The notes beneath the pieces are model-generated. The model did no database searches. It had not been told where the DNA came from and was given only the letters and a program-made list of their open reading frames with translations. From Mycolicibacillus trivialis (GTDB lineage: Bacteria; Actinomycetota; Actinomycetes; Mycobacteriales; Mycobacteriaceae): DNA of 51,248 nucleotides. Made by a program: the position numbers and the translations under genes. The stretch lies in contig NZ_LQPZ01000021.1 of NCBI RefSeq assembly GCF_002102395.1, positions 1 through 51,248 of the forward strand. Reading direction: 5' to 3'. Shown here in pieces: positions 1 through 11,186 of the stretch; position 1 is the first letter of the stretch; the number at the start of each line of letters is the position of its first letter.

Positions 1-250
1 AGGCGCCCGTCGGCGTCGCCCGCGTAAGTGCCCGTCGGCATCGCCCGCGTAAGTGCCCGTCGGCCCCGCCCGCGAGATTGAATCTATGCAGGGTGCTTCT
101 CGCTCTTTTCCTGCATATTTTCACTTTCGCGGCGGCGCCGACGGGTGCTTTCGCGGGCGATGCCGACGGGCACTTACGCGGGCGATGCCGACGGGCACTT
201 ACGCGGGCGACGCCGACGGGCGCCTTCGCGGCGGTGCCGACGGGTCACCG
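1..250. repeat. Inverted array of 24-25 bp GC-rich repeats
   Basis: Positions 129-245 hold about five direct copies of a 24-25 bp unit containing the core GCCGACGGGC, with copy starts near 129, 153, 178, 203 and 228. Positions 1-75 carry the reverse complement of the same array, so 1-75 and about 151-224 form nearly perfect arms of a very large palindrome. They are separated by about 75 bp that is visibly richer in A+T (around 76-128). No open reading frame here looks real, because the 25-bp period shifts frame at each copy. It lies downstream of rplO and beyond that operon's terminator. The left end is cut by the window. I do not recognise it as a named element. Confidence 0.8.
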
Positions 251-277
251 CATTCGCGCGGGACCCGCTGAAACGCA

Positions 278-305
278 AGATCCCCGCACCGAAGTGCGGG
301 GATCT
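278..305 (-). terminator. Terminator of the spc operon
   Basis: A perfect 12-bp stem (278-289 with 294-305) is closed by a 4-nt loop. Read on the minus strand the loop is C(TTCG)G, the extra-stable UUCG tetraloop. It begins 17 bp after the rplO stop codon. There is no strong U tract, which is usual for mycobacterial hairpin terminators. Confidence 0.85.
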
Positions 306-321
306 CAGCGTCGGCCGGTGG

Positions 322-765
322 CTACAGCTCGGTGGCGGTACCGCCGGCGGCGGTGATCTTCTCCCGCGCGCTGCCGCTGAACTTGTGTGCGGTGACGTCG
401 ACCTTGACGGTGAGCTTGCCGTCGCCGAGCACCTTGACCAGCGTGTTCTTGCGGACGGCGCCCTTGGCGACGAGTTCGTCGACACCGATGGTGCCGCCCT
501 CGGGGAACAGCCGGTTCAGGTCGCCGACGTTGACCGGGGCGTACTCGGTGCGGAACCGGTTGCGGAACCCCTTCAGCTTGGGCAGCCGCATGTGGATCGG
601 CATCTGGCCACCCTCGAAGGTGACCGGCACGTTCTTGCGGGCCTTGGTGCCCTTGGTGCCGCGACCCGCGGTCTTGCCCCGGTTGGAGCCGTCACCGCGG
701 CCGACACGGGTCCGGGCGGTCTTGGAACCGGGCGCCGGGCTCAGGTCATGCAGTTTGATGGTCAT
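322..765 (-). CDS. rplO: 50S ribosomal protein L15
   Basis: This 147-residue protein begins [15 protein letters not shown] and has the glycine- and basic-rich N-terminal arm typical of L15 ([18 protein letters not shown]), followed by the [13 protein letters not shown] segment. L15 binds 23S rRNA late in large-subunit assembly. It is the last gene of the spc operon: its ATG overlaps the rpmD stop by one base, and a strong hairpin follows its stop. Length is normal for actinobacteria, and identification from the N-terminal arm is secure. Confidence 0.98.
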   Translation of the reverse strand: MTIKLHDLSPAPGSKTARTRVGRGDGSNRGKTAGRGTKGTKARKNVPVTFEGGQMPIHMRLPKLKGFRNRFRTEYAPVNVGDLNRLFPEGGTIGVDELVAKGAVRKNTLVKVLGDGKLTVKVDVTAHKFSGSAREKITAAGGTATEL

Positions 766-959
766 CAGGCATCCTCCACCTGGACGAGATGGTGCACGGT
801 CGCGATGAGCCCCCGGGTCTGCGGGGTGTCATCGCGGATCACCGACTGCCGGATCTTGCGCAGCCCGAGGGTGCGCAGGCTCTCCCGCTGGCGCCACCGG
901 GCGCCGATGGTGCTGCGCACCTGGGTGATCTTGAGCTGGTTCGTCTTCGCTTCGGCCAT
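765..959 (-). CDS. rpmD: 50S ribosomal protein L30
   Basis: This is a 64-residue small ribosomal protein. The segment [20 protein letters not shown], followed by [20 protein letters not shown], is the standard bacterial L30 fold signature. It sits between rpsE and rplO in the usual order, 2 bp after rpsE and overlapping rplO by 1 bp, so the three are probably translated in coupling. Confidence 0.98.
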   Translation of the reverse strand: MAEAKTNQLKITQVRSTIGARWRQRESLRTLGLRKIRQSVIRDDTPQTRGLIATVHHLVQVEDA

Positions 960-961
960 GG

Positions 962-1603
962 CTACGCGTTTCCTTCGTGCGCGGTGGCGGCCAGGGCTTC
1001 ACTCTCCCGGCGGGCCTTGAGCATCCGCGCCGGCGCCACATCCTCGATCGGCAGGCCACGGCGCGCGGCGACCTCCTCGGGCCGCTGCAGCATCTTCAGC
1101 GCGGTCACCGTGGCGTGCACCACGTTGATCGCGTTGTCGCTGCCCAGCGACTTCGACAGGACGTCGCGCACCCCGGCGCATTCCAGCACGGCACGCACCG
1201 CGCCGCCGGCGATCACACCGGTACCGGCGCTGGCCGGGCGCAGCAGCACCACGCCGGCGGCCTCTTCGCCCTGCACCGGGTGGGTGATGGTGCCGCCGAT
1301 CAGCGGCACCCGGAAGAAGTTCTTGCGGGCCTCCTCGACGCCCTTGGCGATCGCGGCGGGCACCTCCTTGGCCTTGCCGTAGCCGACACCGACCATGCCG
1401 TTGCCGTCACCGACGATGACCAGGGCGGTGAAGCTGAACCGCCGACCACCCTTGACCACCTTGGATACCCGGTTGATCGCGACGACGCGCTCCAGGTAGT
1501 TGCTCTTGTCGTCGCGGTCCCGGCCACGGCCGCCGTCGCGGCGGCGGCCGCGCGTGTCCGCGCCGCCCTGGGCGGTCGCGCCGCCCGGCTGTTCCGCCAT
1601 CAT
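962..1603 (-). CDS. rpsE: 30S ribosomal protein S5
   Basis: This 213-residue S5 has a mycobacterial-type extended N-terminus rich in G, R and D (roughly residues 1-38), then the double-stranded RNA-binding domain ([20 protein letters not shown]) and the C-terminal domain ([19 protein letters not shown]). S5 contributes to decoding fidelity and to the mRNA entry helicase. Two ATGs lie in tandem (1603 and 1600); a GAGAGGA motif is better spaced for the second, so the mature start may be one residue shorter. Its neighbours are rplR upstream and rpmD downstream. Confidence 0.97.
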   Translation of the reverse strand: MMAEQPGGATAQGGADTRGRRRDGGRGRDRDDKSNYLERVVAINRVSKVVKGGRRFSFTALVIVGDGNGMVGVGYGKAKEVPAAIAKGVEEARKNFFRVPLIGGTITHPVQGEEAAGVVLLRPASAGTGVIAGGAVRAVLECAGVRDVLSKSLGSDNAINVVHATVTALKMLQRPEEVAARRGLPIEDVAPARMLKARRESEALAATAHEGNA

Positions 1604-1628
1604 GCGGTCCTCTCGTTGCTGTCCGTCA

Positions 1629-2036
1629 TCAGAAGGTCAATCCGTTCTCGCGCGCGGCGTCGGCCAGCGCGGCGATCCGTCCGCCGTAGGTGTAGCCACC
1701 GCGGTCGAAGACCACGGTGTCGATCCCGGCGGCCTTGGCCCGCTCGGCGATGAGCTGGCCGACCCGCACACTGTGGGCTTTCTTGTCGCCGTCCACCGCC
1801 CGCACGTCGGCTTCGATCGACGACGCCGCGGCCAGGGTGGTGCCGGTGAGGTCGTCGACCAGCTGCACGTGGATGTGCCGCGAGGAGCGGTGCACGACCA
1901 GCCGCGGCCGCTCGGCGGTGCCGGAGATGTGCTTGCGCAGCCGGGCGTGCCGACGCTTGCGGGCGATGCGCCGCGCTGCGGAGATGTTCTGCCCCACCGG
2001 CTTCCGCTCGGTGGCGGTCGAGGGTGTCTGCGCCAT
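1629..2036 (-). CDS. rplR: 50S ribosomal protein L18
   Basis: This 135-residue L18 contacts 5S rRNA. The basic segment [20 protein letters not shown], then [20 protein letters not shown] and the C-terminal [20 protein letters not shown], are diagnostic. It is 2 bp downstream of rplF and 25 bp upstream of the rpsE start, within the spc operon. Confidence 0.98.
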   Translation of the reverse strand: MAQTPSTATERKPVGQNISAARRIARKRRHARLRKHISGTAERPRLVVHRSSRHIHVQLVDDLTGTTLAAASSIEADVRAVDGDKKAHSVRVGQLIAERAKAAGIDTVVFDRGGYTYGGRIAALADAARENGLTF

Positions 2037-2038
2037 GA

Positions 2039-2578
2039 CTACTTACCTGTCTTTCCGACCTTGCGGCGAATCTGCTCACCCCGGTAGCGCACACCCTTGC
2101 CCTTGTAGGGGTCGGGGCGGCGCAGCCGGCGGATGTTCGCCGAGATCTGGCCGACCTTCTGCTTGTCGATGCCCGAGATCGAGAACTTCGTCGGGCTCTC
2201 CACCGCGAACGTGATCCCGTCGGGCGGCTCGATCACGACCGGGTGGCTGAAGCCGAGCGCGAACTCCAGGTTCGAGCCCTTCAACTGCACGCGGTAGCCG
2301 ACGCCGTGGATCTCCATGTTGGTGGTGTAGCCCTCGGTGACACCGGTGATCAGGTTGGCCACCAGGGTGCGGTTCAGCCCGTGCAGCGCCCGGTTGTCCC
2401 GGTGGTCGTCGGGCCGGCTGACCACGATCTGACCGTCGTCGTTGCGGCTGACCCCGAGCGGCTCGGAGACCAGGAGCTCAAGGGTGCCCTTGGGGCCCTT
2501 GACCGACACGTGGCGGCCGTCGATGTTGACGTCCACCCCGTTCGGGACGGGGACCGGGTCTTTACCAATTCGTGACAT
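2039..2578 (-). CDS. rplF: 50S ribosomal protein L6
   Basis: This 179-residue L6 begins [17 protein letters not shown] and ends with the conserved [20 protein letters not shown] segment that binds 23S rRNA near the sarcin-ricin loop. Both L6 repeats are present and length is normal. It lies between rpsH and rplR. Confidence 0.98.
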   Translation of the reverse strand: MSRIGKDPVPVPNGVDVNIDGRHVSVKGPKGTLELLVSEPLGVSRNDDGQIVVSRPDDHRDNRALHGLNRTLVANLITGVTEGYTTNMEIHGVGYRVQLKGSNLEFALGFSHPVVIEPPDGITFAVESPTKFSISGIDKQKVGQISANIRRLRRPDPYKGKGVRYRGEQIRRKVGKTGK

Positions 2579-2593
2579 TGTTCTCCGCCCCTC

Positions 2594-2992
2594 TCACCAC
2601 ACGTACGCGAGGACTTCGCCGCCCACGCGCTGTCTGGCGGCCTGCCGGTCGGTGACCAGGCCCGAGGACGTGGAGATGATCGCCACCCCTAGGCCGCCGA
2701 GCACCCGCGGCAGCTTGGTCGATTTCGCATACACCCGCAGCCCCGGCTTGGAGATACGGCGCAGCCCGGCGAGGCTGCGCTCCCGGTTCGGGCCGTACTT
2801 CAGCTCGACCACCAGCGTCTTGCCCACCCGGGCGTCCTCGACGTGGAAGTCGGTGATGTAGCCCTCCTGCTTGAGGATCTCGGCGATGTTCGCCTTGAGC
2901 TTCGAGTGCGGCAGGCTCACCTCGTCGTGGTACGCCGAGTTGGCGTTGCGCAGACGGGTGAGAAAGTCTGCGATCGGATCCGACATCGTCAT
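2594..2992 (-). CDS. rpsH: 30S ribosomal protein S8
   Basis: This 132-residue S8 begins with [21 protein letters not shown] and carries the C-terminal [21 protein letters not shown] motif that binds helix 21 of 16S rRNA. Starts at codon 1 or codon 3 (both ATG) are possible. In E. coli S8 autoregulates the spc operon by binding the rplE region; nothing here shows whether this is conserved. Confidence 0.98.
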   Translation of the reverse strand: MTMSDPIADFLTRLRNANSAYHDEVSLPHSKLKANIAEILKQEGYITDFHVEDARVGKTLVVELKYGPNRERSLAGLRRISKPGLRVYAKSTKLPRVLGGLGVAIISTSSGLVTDRQAARQRVGGEVLAYVW

Positions 2993-3079
2993 GACAGCCG
3001 GTTCCCCTTCCTTGCGACGGTTCCCGGTCGGGCCTGCCGCAGCTGTGCGGTACGGGTCGTGGGGGCGTGGGTCATCGGA

Positions 3080-3265
3080 TCACCAGCTGCTCTTCTGCAC
3101 GCCGGGCAGCTCGCCGGCGTGCGCCATGTCGCGCAGGCAGATCCGGCACAGCCCGAACTTGCGGTAGACCGAACGCGGCCGGCCGCACTTGTTGCAGCGG
3201 GTGTAACCGCGCACCGCGAACTTGGGCTTGCGGCGCGCCTTGTTGACCAGTGCTTTCTTCGCCAT
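3080..3265 (-). CDS. rpsN: 30S ribosomal protein S14, zinc-binding type
   Basis: This 61-residue S14 begins [16 protein letters not shown]. It carries two CxxC pairs (CNKC near residue 24 and CRIC near residue 40), making it the zinc-containing (type Z) form. Longer in-frame starts exist upstream, but the start at 3265 has an AAGGAG ribosome-binding site and matches the family N-terminus. It lies between rplE and rpsH. Mycobacteria often keep a zinc-free paralogue elsewhere for zinc limitation; none is in this window. Confidence 0.97.
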   Translation of the reverse strand: MAKKALVNKARRKPKFAVRGYTRCNKCGRPRSVYRKFGLCRICLRDMAHAGELPGVQKSSW

Positions 3266-3269
3266 CTGT

Positions 3270-3839
3270 TCAGTTCTCCTTGAACGGAAAGCCGAGGGCC
3301 CGCAGCAGCGCTCGTCCTTCTTCATCGGTTGTCGCCGAGGTGACGACGGAAATGTTCATGCCGCGGGGACGGTCGATGGAGTCGACGTCGATCTCGTGGA
3401 ACACCGACTGCTCGGAGAGCCCGAAGGTGTAGTTGCCGGTGCCGTCGAACTGCTTGGGCGACAGGCCGCGGAAGTCGCGGATACGCGGCAGCGCGATCGA
3501 GGTGAGCCGGTCGAGGAACTCCCACATCCGGTCGCCGCGCAGGGTGACCCGCGCACCGATCGGCATGCCCTCGCGCAGCTTGAACTGGGCGATCGACTTG
3601 CGCGCCCGGCGGATCTCCGGCCGCTGGCCGGTGATCAGCGACAGGTCGTTGACCGCACCGTTGATCAGTTTGCCGTCGCGGGCCGCGTCGCCGACGCCCA
3701 TGTTCACCACGACCTTGACCACGGTCGGGATCTGCATGACGTTGGCGTAGGCGAACTCGGTGTTCAGCGCGTCGCGGATCTCCTCGCGGTAGCGCACCTT
3801 CAACCGGGGCTGCACCTTGGTGGTCTCGGTAGTGGTCAT
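3270..3839 (-). CDS. rplE: 50S ribosomal protein L5
   Basis: This 189-residue L5 binds 5S rRNA. Motifs include [60 protein letters not shown] and the C-terminal [14 protein letters not shown]. The start overlaps the rplX stop by 1 bp, showing tight coupling. Confidence 0.98.
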   Translation of the reverse strand: MTTTETTKVQPRLKVRYREEIRDALNTEFAYANVMQIPTVVKVVVNMGVGDAARDGKLINGAVNDLSLITGQRPEIRRARKSIAQFKLREGMPIGARVTLRGDRMWEFLDRLTSIALPRIRDFRGLSPKQFDGTGNYTFGLSEQSVFHEIDVDSIDRPRGMNISVVTSATTDEEGRALLRALGFPFKEN

Positions 3840-4156
3840 CAGATGTCCTCGCCGTTGCGCTTGGAGACCCGCACCTTCTTGCCGCTCTCCTCGTCGATGC
3901 GGTAGCCGACGCGGGTCGGGTTGCCGTCGGAGTCGACGACCATCACGTTGGAGACGTGGATGGAGGCCTCCTGGGTGACGATGCCGCCGGACTGGGCACC
4001 GCGCTCGTTGGTCGAGACCGCGGTGTGCTTCTTGATCCGGTTGACACCCTCGACCAGGACCCGGTTGCGGGTCGGGTAGGCCTGGATGACCTTGCCCTTG
4101 GCGCCCTTGTCCTTGCCGGCGATCACCAGCACCGTGTCGCCCTTGTGCACCTTCAT
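3839..4156 (-). CDS. rplX: 50S ribosomal protein L24
   Basis: This 105-residue L24 is a large-subunit assembly initiator. The KOW motif is near the N-terminus ([20 protein letters not shown]), followed by the [11 protein letters not shown] segment. Its ATG immediately follows the rplN stop, and it overlaps rplE by 1 bp. Confidence 0.98.
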   Translation of the reverse strand: MKVHKGDTVLVIAGKDKGAKGKVIQAYPTRNRVLVEGVNRIKKHTAVSTNERGAQSGGIVTQEASIHVSNVMVVDSDGNPTRVGYRIDEESGKKVRVSKRNGEDI

Positions 4157-4525
4157 TTACAGCACCTCCGGGGCCAGCGAGATGATCTTCATGAAGCGCT
4201 TCTCCCGCAGCTCGCGCCCGACCGGGCCGAAGATGCGGGTACCGCGCGGGTCGTTGTCGGGCTTGATGATGACCGCGGCGTTCTCGTCGAACTTGATGTA
4301 GCTGCCGTCGGGCCGGCGGCGCTCCTTGGCGGTCCGCACGATCACCGCCTTGACGACATCGCCGCGGCTGACGTTGCCGCCGGGGATGGCGTCTTTGACG
4401 GTGGCGACGATGACGTCACCGATGCCGGCGTAGCGCCGCCCGGAGCCGCCCAGCACGCGGATGCACAAGATCTCCTTGGCGCCGGTGTTGTCGGCAACCT
4501 TGAGCCGCGATTCCTGCTGAATCAC
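4157..4525 (-). CDS. rplN: 50S ribosomal protein L14 (GTG start)
   Basis: This 122-residue L14 is the first gene of the spc operon. I place the start at the GTG at 4525, giving (M)[20 protein letters not shown], the family N-terminus; an AGGAG motif lies just upstream. A longer frame opening at 4579 is not supported. The conserved [20 protein letters not shown] and [16 protein letters not shown] segments are present. L14 contacts S12 and 16S rRNA at the subunit interface. Confidence 0.97.
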   Translation of the reverse strand: MIQQESRLKVADNTGAKEILCIRVLGGSGRRYAGIGDVIVATVKDAIPGGNVSRGDVVKAVIVRTAKERRRPDGSYIKFDENAAVIIKPDNDPRGTRIFGPVGRELREKRFMKIISLAPEVL

Positions 4526-4650
4526 TCGATCTCCTGACCTGGTTTTACGGGCACGCCAGATACCGACCTGGTCGTGCACGGTCTTCGTTGTCCGGGGGCA
4601 CGCGGGGCCGACGCGGACGCCGGCCGAGGTCTGCCCTAGGCAACCCCTAC

Positions 4651-4679
4651 ATACTAGGTGAGCACCGGCAGCAGACCAA
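4651..4679 (-). promoter_or_regulatory. Sigma-A-like promoter of the spc operon
   Basis: On the minus strand TTGGTC (4674-4679) is followed after 17 bp by TAGTAT (4651-4656). Transcription would start near 4644, leaving a leader of about 118 nt before the rplN GTG. The promoter suggests that the spc operon is transcribed separately from the S10 operon. Confidence 0.65.
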
Positions 4680-4694
4680 ATTAGCGACGGTCAC

Positions 4695-4720
4695 CGCCCC
4701 CGGGCCCGCGGCCGGGGGCG
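4695..4720 (-). terminator. Hairpin after the secreted-protein gene
   Basis: A 9-bp all-GC stem (4695-4703 with 4712-4720) and an 8-nt loop lie about 20 bp after the stop of the 4738-5229 gene and just upstream of the spc promoter. This placement suits a terminator insulating the two units. Confidence 0.65.
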
Positions 4721-4737
4721 CGTCACGAGCCGGGGCC

Positions 4738-5229
4738 TTACGAGTCGTAGCCCTCCTCGGCCGCCAGCGGCGGCGGCAGCGGGGTCGACGGGGTGGGGGT
4801 GTCGGCGGGGGTGGCCGCCGGGGTCGCGGCGGTCTCCGGGGCGGTGTCGTGGACGTCGACCAGCGGTTCCTCGCGCAGCACGGTGTCGCCGTCGCTGACC
4901 CGCAGCGCCGAGGCGGACACCGTGTAGGTGACCCCGTCGTTGGTGGCGACGTAGGCGCCGTTCTTCGCGGTGGCCGGCAGCCTCAGCGCGGCACCGTCGG
5001 ACAGCCGCACCCCGCGGTACTCGTAGTCGCCGTCGCCGTCGCGGCAGATGGCCACCCGCGATGAGGAGGTGCTGCCGAACAGCACCGCGGTGCCGTCGCA
5101 GCGCGCCGAGGAGTGCAGGTAGCCCCGCTCGTCAGCGGCCGGGGCGGCGCCCACCGACGCGGTTTCGGACAGGAGCGGCAGTGCCACCGCGATGGCGATG
5201 GCCGGCATCCAGAACATGACGCGGTTCAT
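4738..5229 (-). CDS. Small secreted protein with Pro/Thr tail, unknown function
   Basis: This encodes 163 residues from the ATG at 5229, preceded by AGGTGGGG. Residues 1-30 form a signal peptide (a hydrophobic run from MNRVMFWMPAIAIAVALP, with Ala-rich cleavage sites around GAAPA). The mature part has two cysteines about 29 residues apart, which could pair, and a small beta-rich domain. The C-terminal 40 residues are low-complexity A/T/P (TPAATPADTPTPSTPLPPP), like many mycobacterial exported proteins. I do not recognise the family. It sits alone between the S10 and spc operons, bounded by hairpins on both sides. Confidence 0.75.
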   Translation of the reverse strand: MNRVMFWMPAIAIAVALPLLSETASVGAAPAADERGYLHSSARCDGTAVLFGSTSSSRVAICRDGDGDYEYRGVRLSDGAALRLPATAKNGAYVATNDGVTYTVSASALRVSDGDTVLREEPLVDVHDTAPETAATPAATPADTPTPSTPLPPPLAAEEGYDS

Positions 5230-5320
5230 CGTCCCCACCTGACCATGCCTGGCCGGCGGCGGCCAGGCCGCCACGCCGCGGCGCCGGAATCGTTAGGGAT
5301 CCGAGACGACCCCGAACGCA

Positions 5321-5357
5321 CACATCGCACCGGACCGGTCTCGGACGGTGCGATGTG
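5321..5357 (-). terminator. Terminator of the S10 operon
   Basis: A perfect 12-bp stem (5321-5332 with 5346-5357) and 13-nt loop start about 20 bp after the rpsQ stop. It separates the S10 operon from the secreted-protein gene. Confidence 0.8.
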
Positions 5358-5378
5358 AGTGCGGCGGTGACGCGTCGG

Positions 5379-5693
5379 CTACTTGGCCTTCTGCAGGATC
5401 TCGACCAGCCGCCAGCGCTTGGTGGCCGACAGCGGACGGGTCTCCATCAGCGACACCCGGTCGCCGACGCCCGCGGTGCTGTTCTCGTCGTGCGCCTTCA
5501 CCTTGGTGGTGGTGCGGATGATCTTGCCGTAGAGCGGGTGCCGCACCCGGTCCTCGAGCTCGACCACGATGGTCTTCTGCATCTTGTCGCTGACGACGTA
5601 GCCGATGCGGGTCTTGCGCCGGCCGCGCGGCTTCTCGGTGCGCGGGGTGTGCTTGGGCCCCTTGGCCTTCTGGTCCTGCTTCGCGTCTGCCAT
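5379..5693 (-). CDS. rpsQ: 30S ribosomal protein S17
   Basis: This 104-residue S17 has an OB-fold core ([60 protein letters not shown]). The N-terminal basic extension of about 27 residues is usual for actinobacteria. It is the last gene of the S10 operon, and its start overlaps the rpmC stop by 1 bp. Confidence 0.98.
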   Translation of the reverse strand: MADAKQDQKAKGPKHTPRTEKPRGRRKTRIGYVVSDKMQKTIVVELEDRVRHPLYGKIIRTTTKVKAHDENSTAGVGDRVSLMETRPLSATKRWRLVEILQKAK

Positions 5694-5926
5694 TACGACT
5701 CCTCACCATCCGGGCCGGAAGCCAGACCCAGCTCACGTTCCTGTAGCACGGTGTGGACCCGCGCGATCTCCCGACGCACGACCCGAAGCCGGCGGTTGTT
5801 GCTCAGCTGCCCGGTGGCGAGCTGGAAGCGGAGGTTGAACAGCTCCTCCTTGGCCTCCCGCAGCCGCTCGGTTAGTTCCTCGTCGGTGAGTTCACGCAGT
5901 TCACCGGCGGAGACTCCCACTGCCAT
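5693..5926 (-). CDS. rpmC: 50S ribosomal protein L29
   Basis: This 77-residue L29 starts [18 protein letters not shown]. The two-helix core [20 protein letters not shown] and [15 protein letters not shown] is diagnostic. The ATG at 5926 overlaps the rplP stop by one base. An in-frame extension opening at 6070 runs back through rplP and is spurious. L29 lies at the peptide exit tunnel. Confidence 0.97.
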   Translation of the reverse strand: MAVGVSAGELRELTDEELTERLREAKEELFNLRFQLATGQLSNNRRLRVVRREIARVHTVLQERELGLASGPDGEES

Positions 5927-6342
5927 CAGAACTGCTCCTCTCGGGTGACGATGCGCGCCTTGAGCGGCAGCTTGTGCATCGCCCTGGTCAGCGCGGCCCG
6001 GGCGACCGCCTCGTTGGGGTAGCTGAGCTCGAACAGCACCCGGCCCGGCTTGACGTTGGCGACCCACCATTCCGGCGAGCCCTTACCGGACCCCATCCGG
6101 GTCTCGGCGGGCTTCTTGGTCAGCGGACGGTCCGGGAAGATGTTGATCCAGACCTTGCCGCCACGCTTGATGTGCCGGTTGATCGCGATACGCGCCGACT
6201 CGATCTGGCGGTTGGTCACGTAGGCGTGGGTCAGCGCCTGGATGCCGTAGTCACCGAAGGTCACCTCGGTGCCGCCGCTGGCGATGCCGCGCTGGCGGGG
6301 GTGGTGCTGCTTGCGGTGTTTGACCCTGCGGGGAAACAACAT
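5926..6342 (-). CDS. rplP: 50S ribosomal protein L16
   Basis: This 138-residue L16 begins [19 protein letters not shown] and includes [20 protein letters not shown] and the [20 protein letters not shown] motif near the peptidyl-transferase centre. It lies 4 bp downstream of rpsC. Confidence 0.98.
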   Translation of the reverse strand: MLFPRRVKHRKQHHPRQRGIASGGTEVTFGDYGIQALTHAYVTNRQIESARIAINRHIKRGGKVWINIFPDRPLTKKPAETRMGSGKGSPEWWVANVKPGRVLFELSYPNEAVARAALTRAMHKLPLKARIVTREEQF

Positions 6343-6346
6343 GGTT

Positions 6347-7694
<1,348 letters not shown>

Positions 7695-7698
<4 letters not shown>

Positions 7699-7976
7699 CG
7701 GCGCTTGCTCTTCCGGTCGTCCTTGATGTGGCCCTTGAACGTGCGGGTCGGCGCGAACTCACCGAGTTTGTGACCCACCATCGACTCGGTGACGAACACC
7801 GGGATGTGCTTGCGGCCGTCGTGCACGGCGAAGGTGTGGCCGATGAAGTCCGGGATGATCGTCGATCGGCGCGACCAGGTCTTGATGACCTGTTTGGTGT
7901 TCTTCTCGTTCTGGACGTCCACCTTCTTGAGCAGGTGGTCGTCGACGAACGGACCCTTTTTCAGGCTGCGTGGCAT
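7695..7976 (-). CDS. rpsS: 30S ribosomal protein S19
   Basis: This 93-residue S19 begins [19 protein letters not shown]. The core [40 protein letters not shown] and [10 protein letters not shown] is essentially invariant. It lies between rplB and rplV, overlapping rplV by 4 bp. Confidence 0.98.
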
Positions 7977-7993
7977 CGCTTTCTCTCCGCTTC

Positions 7994-8830
<837 letters not shown>

Positions 8831-8855
8831 AACTGTGGTCTTCCTCTATCCGCGG

Positions 8856-9158
8856 CTAGGCCGGCGCTCCGAACAGGTCGATCGGCTTGCTGCCCGCGGC
8901 CAGCGTGACGATCGCACGTTTGGTGTTCTTGCGTTTGCCGAACCCGGCCCGGGTGCGCTTGCGCTTGCCCTGTCGGTTGGCGGTGTTCACCGAGGCCACC
9001 TTGACGTCGAAGATCTTCTCGACCGCGATCTTGATCTGCGTCTTGTTGGAGTCCGGGTGCACCACGAAGGTGTACACGTTGTCGTCGATGAGGCCGTAGG
9101 CCTTCTCCGAGATGACCGGCGCGACGATGATGTCGCGGGGGTCGCTGACGGTTGCCAT
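8856..9158 (-). CDS. rplW: 50S ribosomal protein L23
   Basis: This 100-residue L23 is the docking site for trigger factor and SRP at the exit tunnel. Motifs: [20 protein letters not shown], then [20 protein letters not shown] and [20 protein letters not shown]. Its start overlaps the rplD stop by 1 bp. Confidence 0.98.
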   Translation of the reverse strand: MATVSDPRDIIVAPVISEKAYGLIDDNVYTFVVHPDSNKTQIKIAVEKIFDVKVASVNTANRQGKRKRTRAGFGKRKNTKRAIVTLAAGSKPIDLFGAPA

Positions 9159-9823
9159 CAGGCCGAGACCTCCTCGGAGTTGGCGCCCTGCGCGGTGTGG
9201 CTTGCGATGTAGGCGTTCAGCGCCTCCACCGAGAACACCACGTCATCGGAGCGCAGCACGTCGTAGGTGTTGAGCTGGTCGGCGGCGAGGATGTGCACGC
9301 CGGGCAGGTTGCGGACGCTCTTGGTGCCGACCTCGTCGGCGCGACCGATGACCACCAGGACCCGCTTGCGCTCGGTCAGGGTGGCCAGGAACGCCTTGGC
9401 GCTCTTGGTCGACGGGGTCTGGCCGCTGACCAGTTCGGTGATCGCGTGGATGCGGCCGTTGCGCGCCCGGTCGCTGAGCGCCCCGCGCAGCGCGGCGGCG
9501 ATCATCTTCTTCGGGGTGCGCTGGCTGTAGTCGCGCGGCTTGGGACCGTGCACCACGCCACCGCCGGTGAACTGCGGCGCCCGGATCGAGCCCTGCCGGG
9601 CCCGGCCGGTGCCCTTCTGCCGGTACGGTTTGCGGCCACCGCCGCGGACCTCGCCACGACTCTTGGTCGAGTGGGTGCCCTGCCGTGCGGCGGCCCGCTG
9701 CGCGGTGACCACCTGGTGCATCAGCGCGATGTTGGCGGGCGCGTCGAACAGCTCGGCAGGCAGCTCGACGGTGCCTTCCTTCTTGCCGGCCGGCGAGTGG
9801 ACGTCAATCTTCAACGAGGCCAT
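9158..9823 (-). CDS. rplD: 50S ribosomal protein L4
   Basis: This 221-residue L4 has the extended loop [20 protein letters not shown] (roughly residues 65-85) that reaches into the exit tunnel, followed by [20 protein letters not shown]. In E. coli L4 autoregulates its operon; the leader here has a hairpin (10843-10860), but no specific L4 target was recognised. Confidence 0.98.
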   Translation of the reverse strand: MASLKIDVHSPAGKKEGTVELPAELFDAPANIALMHQVVTAQRAAARQGTHSTKSRGEVRGGGRKPYRQKGTGRARQGSIRAPQFTGGGVVHGPKPRDYSQRTPKKMIAAALRGALSDRARNGRIHAITELVSGQTPSTKSAKAFLATLTERKRVLVVIGRADEVGTKSVRNLPGVHILAADQLNTYDVLRSDDVVFSVEALNAYIASHTAQGANSEEVSA

Positions 9824-10473
9824 TACTTCTCACCCTTTTTGATCGCGGTGCGGACCATGACCAGCCCACCGGCGCGGCCGGGGACCGCGCCTTTGATCAG
9901 CAGCACGCCGTTCTCAGCGTCCACCTGGTGGACCAACAGGTTCTGCGTGGTCACCCGGTCGTTGCCCATCCGGCCCGCCATCCGGGTGCCCTTGAAGACC
10001 CGGCCCGGGGTGGCGCAGCCGCCGATGGAGCCGGGGCGGCGGTGCACCGCCTGGGTGCCGTGGCTGGCGCCCTGGCCGGCGAAGCCGTGCCGCTTCATGA
10101 CGCCGGCGAAGCCCTTGCCCTTGGAGGTGCCGGTGACGTCGACGTAGCTGCCCGGCTCGAAGATCTCCGCGGTCAGTTCCTGACCGACCTCGAAGTCGCC
10201 GGCGGCCTCCTCGTCGAGCCGCAGCTCGGCCAGGTGGCGGCGCGGGTTGACCCCGGCGGCGGCGTACTGGCCGGTGACCGGCTTGTTGACCTTGCGGGGG
10301 CTGATCTCGCCGTACGCCAGCTGCACGGCGGTGTAGCCGTCGCGTTCGGGCGTGCGGATGCGGGTCACGACGTTCGGACCGGCTTTGACCACGGTCACCG
10401 GAACGACCCGGTTGTTCTCGTCGAACACCTGCGTCATTCCCAGCTTGGTGCCCAGAATGCCTTTGCGTGCCAT
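9823..10473 (-). CDS. rplC: 50S ribosomal protein L3
   Basis: This 216-residue L3 begins [20 protein letters not shown] and includes [20 protein letters not shown] and the [20 protein letters not shown] loop that approaches the peptidyl-transferase centre. The alanine-rich insertion around residues 90-120 is common in actinobacteria. It follows rpsJ after 26 bp. Confidence 0.98.
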   Translation of the reverse strand: MARKGILGTKLGMTQVFDENNRVVPVTVVKAGPNVVTRIRTPERDGYTAVQLAYGEISPRKVNKPVTGQYAAAGVNPRRHLAELRLDEEAAGDFEVGQELTAEIFEPGSYVDVTGTSKGKGFAGVMKRHGFAGQGASHGTQAVHRRPGSIGGCATPGRVFKGTRMAGRMGNDRVTTQNLLVHQVDAENGVLLIKGAVPGRAGGLVMVRTAIKKGEK

Positions 10474-10499
10474 AGTTCTTCGGAGCTCCTACCGGGTGC

Positions 10500-10805
10500 C
10501 TATTGGATGTTGACGTCGACGCTGGCCGGCAGGTCGATACGCATTAGCGCGTCAACCGTTTTCGGGGTCGGGTCGAGGATGTCGATCAGCCGCTTGTGCG
10601 TGCGCATCTCGAAGTGCTCCCGCGAGTCCTTGTACTTGTGCGGGGAGCGGATGACGCAGTAGATGTTCTTCTCGGTCGGCAGCGGCACCGGGCCAACCAC
10701 GTTGGCTCCCGTACGGGTGACCGTCTCGACGATCTTGCGCGCCGAAGCATCAATGGCCTCATGGTCGTAGGCCTTGAGCCTGATGCGGATCTTCTGTCCC
10801 GCCAC
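10500..10805 (-). CDS. rpsJ: 30S ribosomal protein S10 (NusE)
   Basis: This 101-residue S10 is also NusE, the link between ribosome and NusG in transcription. Motifs: [60 protein letters not shown]. It is the first gene of an 11-gene operon. Its promoter is about 235 bp upstream, giving a long leader. Confidence 0.99.
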   Translation of the reverse strand: MAGQKIRIRLKAYDHEAIDASARKIVETVTRTGANVVGPVPLPTEKNIYCVIRSPHKYKDSREHFEMRTHKRLIDILDPTPKTVDALMRIDLPASVDVNIQ

Positions 10806-11033
10806 GCTGTTCCTACCTCACTCCTCGAACGTCCCGGGTGTCCCCCACGCCTACGTGGGGCCGTTGCCGCCGCTGTTTACCTGTCCTGGTACACCGATCC
10901 CGCGGTCGGGCGCGTCATGCGCGCCCGGGCGTGGCACGCGCCGGAAGGACCGTCGCGTTCCGAGGTGGGACCGGAGGCGCCCTGGTGGGCGCCGGTCGGA
11001 TGCCCGGCCGGACGGGGTCCGACGCAAGGCAAC
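10806..11033 (-). promoter_or_regulatory. Long 5' leader of the S10 operon
   Basis: About 228 nt separate the predicted start (near 11033) from the rpsJ ATG. The leader contains a 7-bp hairpin with a 4-nt loop (10843-10849 with 10854-10860). A 96-residue frame on the minus strand (10877-11167) crosses the promoter and has composition unlike a real protein, so I call no gene here. The leader may carry ribosomal-protein feedback control, but I cannot match it to a known leader class. Confidence 0.5.
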
Positions 11034-11039
11034 CTGAAC

Positions 11040-11068
11040 AGTATGCCCCAGATCGGGGTGTGCGCCAA
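11040..11068 (-). promoter_or_regulatory. Sigma-A-like promoter of the S10 operon
   Basis: On the minus strand TTGGCG (11063-11068) and CATACT (11040-11045) are 17 bp apart. This is the best promoter-like pair in the 409-bp gap between rpsJ and the divergent gene at 11215. Confidence 0.65.
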
Positions 11069-11186
11069 ATCCTGGCGGTCACCGCCACCTACCCGCCTGA
11101 CCGGCCGGTTTCCCGACGGTACCCGGGTCCGCGACGGGGCCGCGGCACCGCCGGTGCGCAACGTCACACCGGGCGCCGCCCGGCTG

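Noticed and set aside
129..250. Possible CRISPR array
   Set aside because: The repeats are contiguous with no spacers, and no cas gene is present.
10877..11167. 96-codon frame on the minus strand upstream of rpsJ
   Set aside because: It spans the S10 promoter, lacks an RBS and has random-looking composition.
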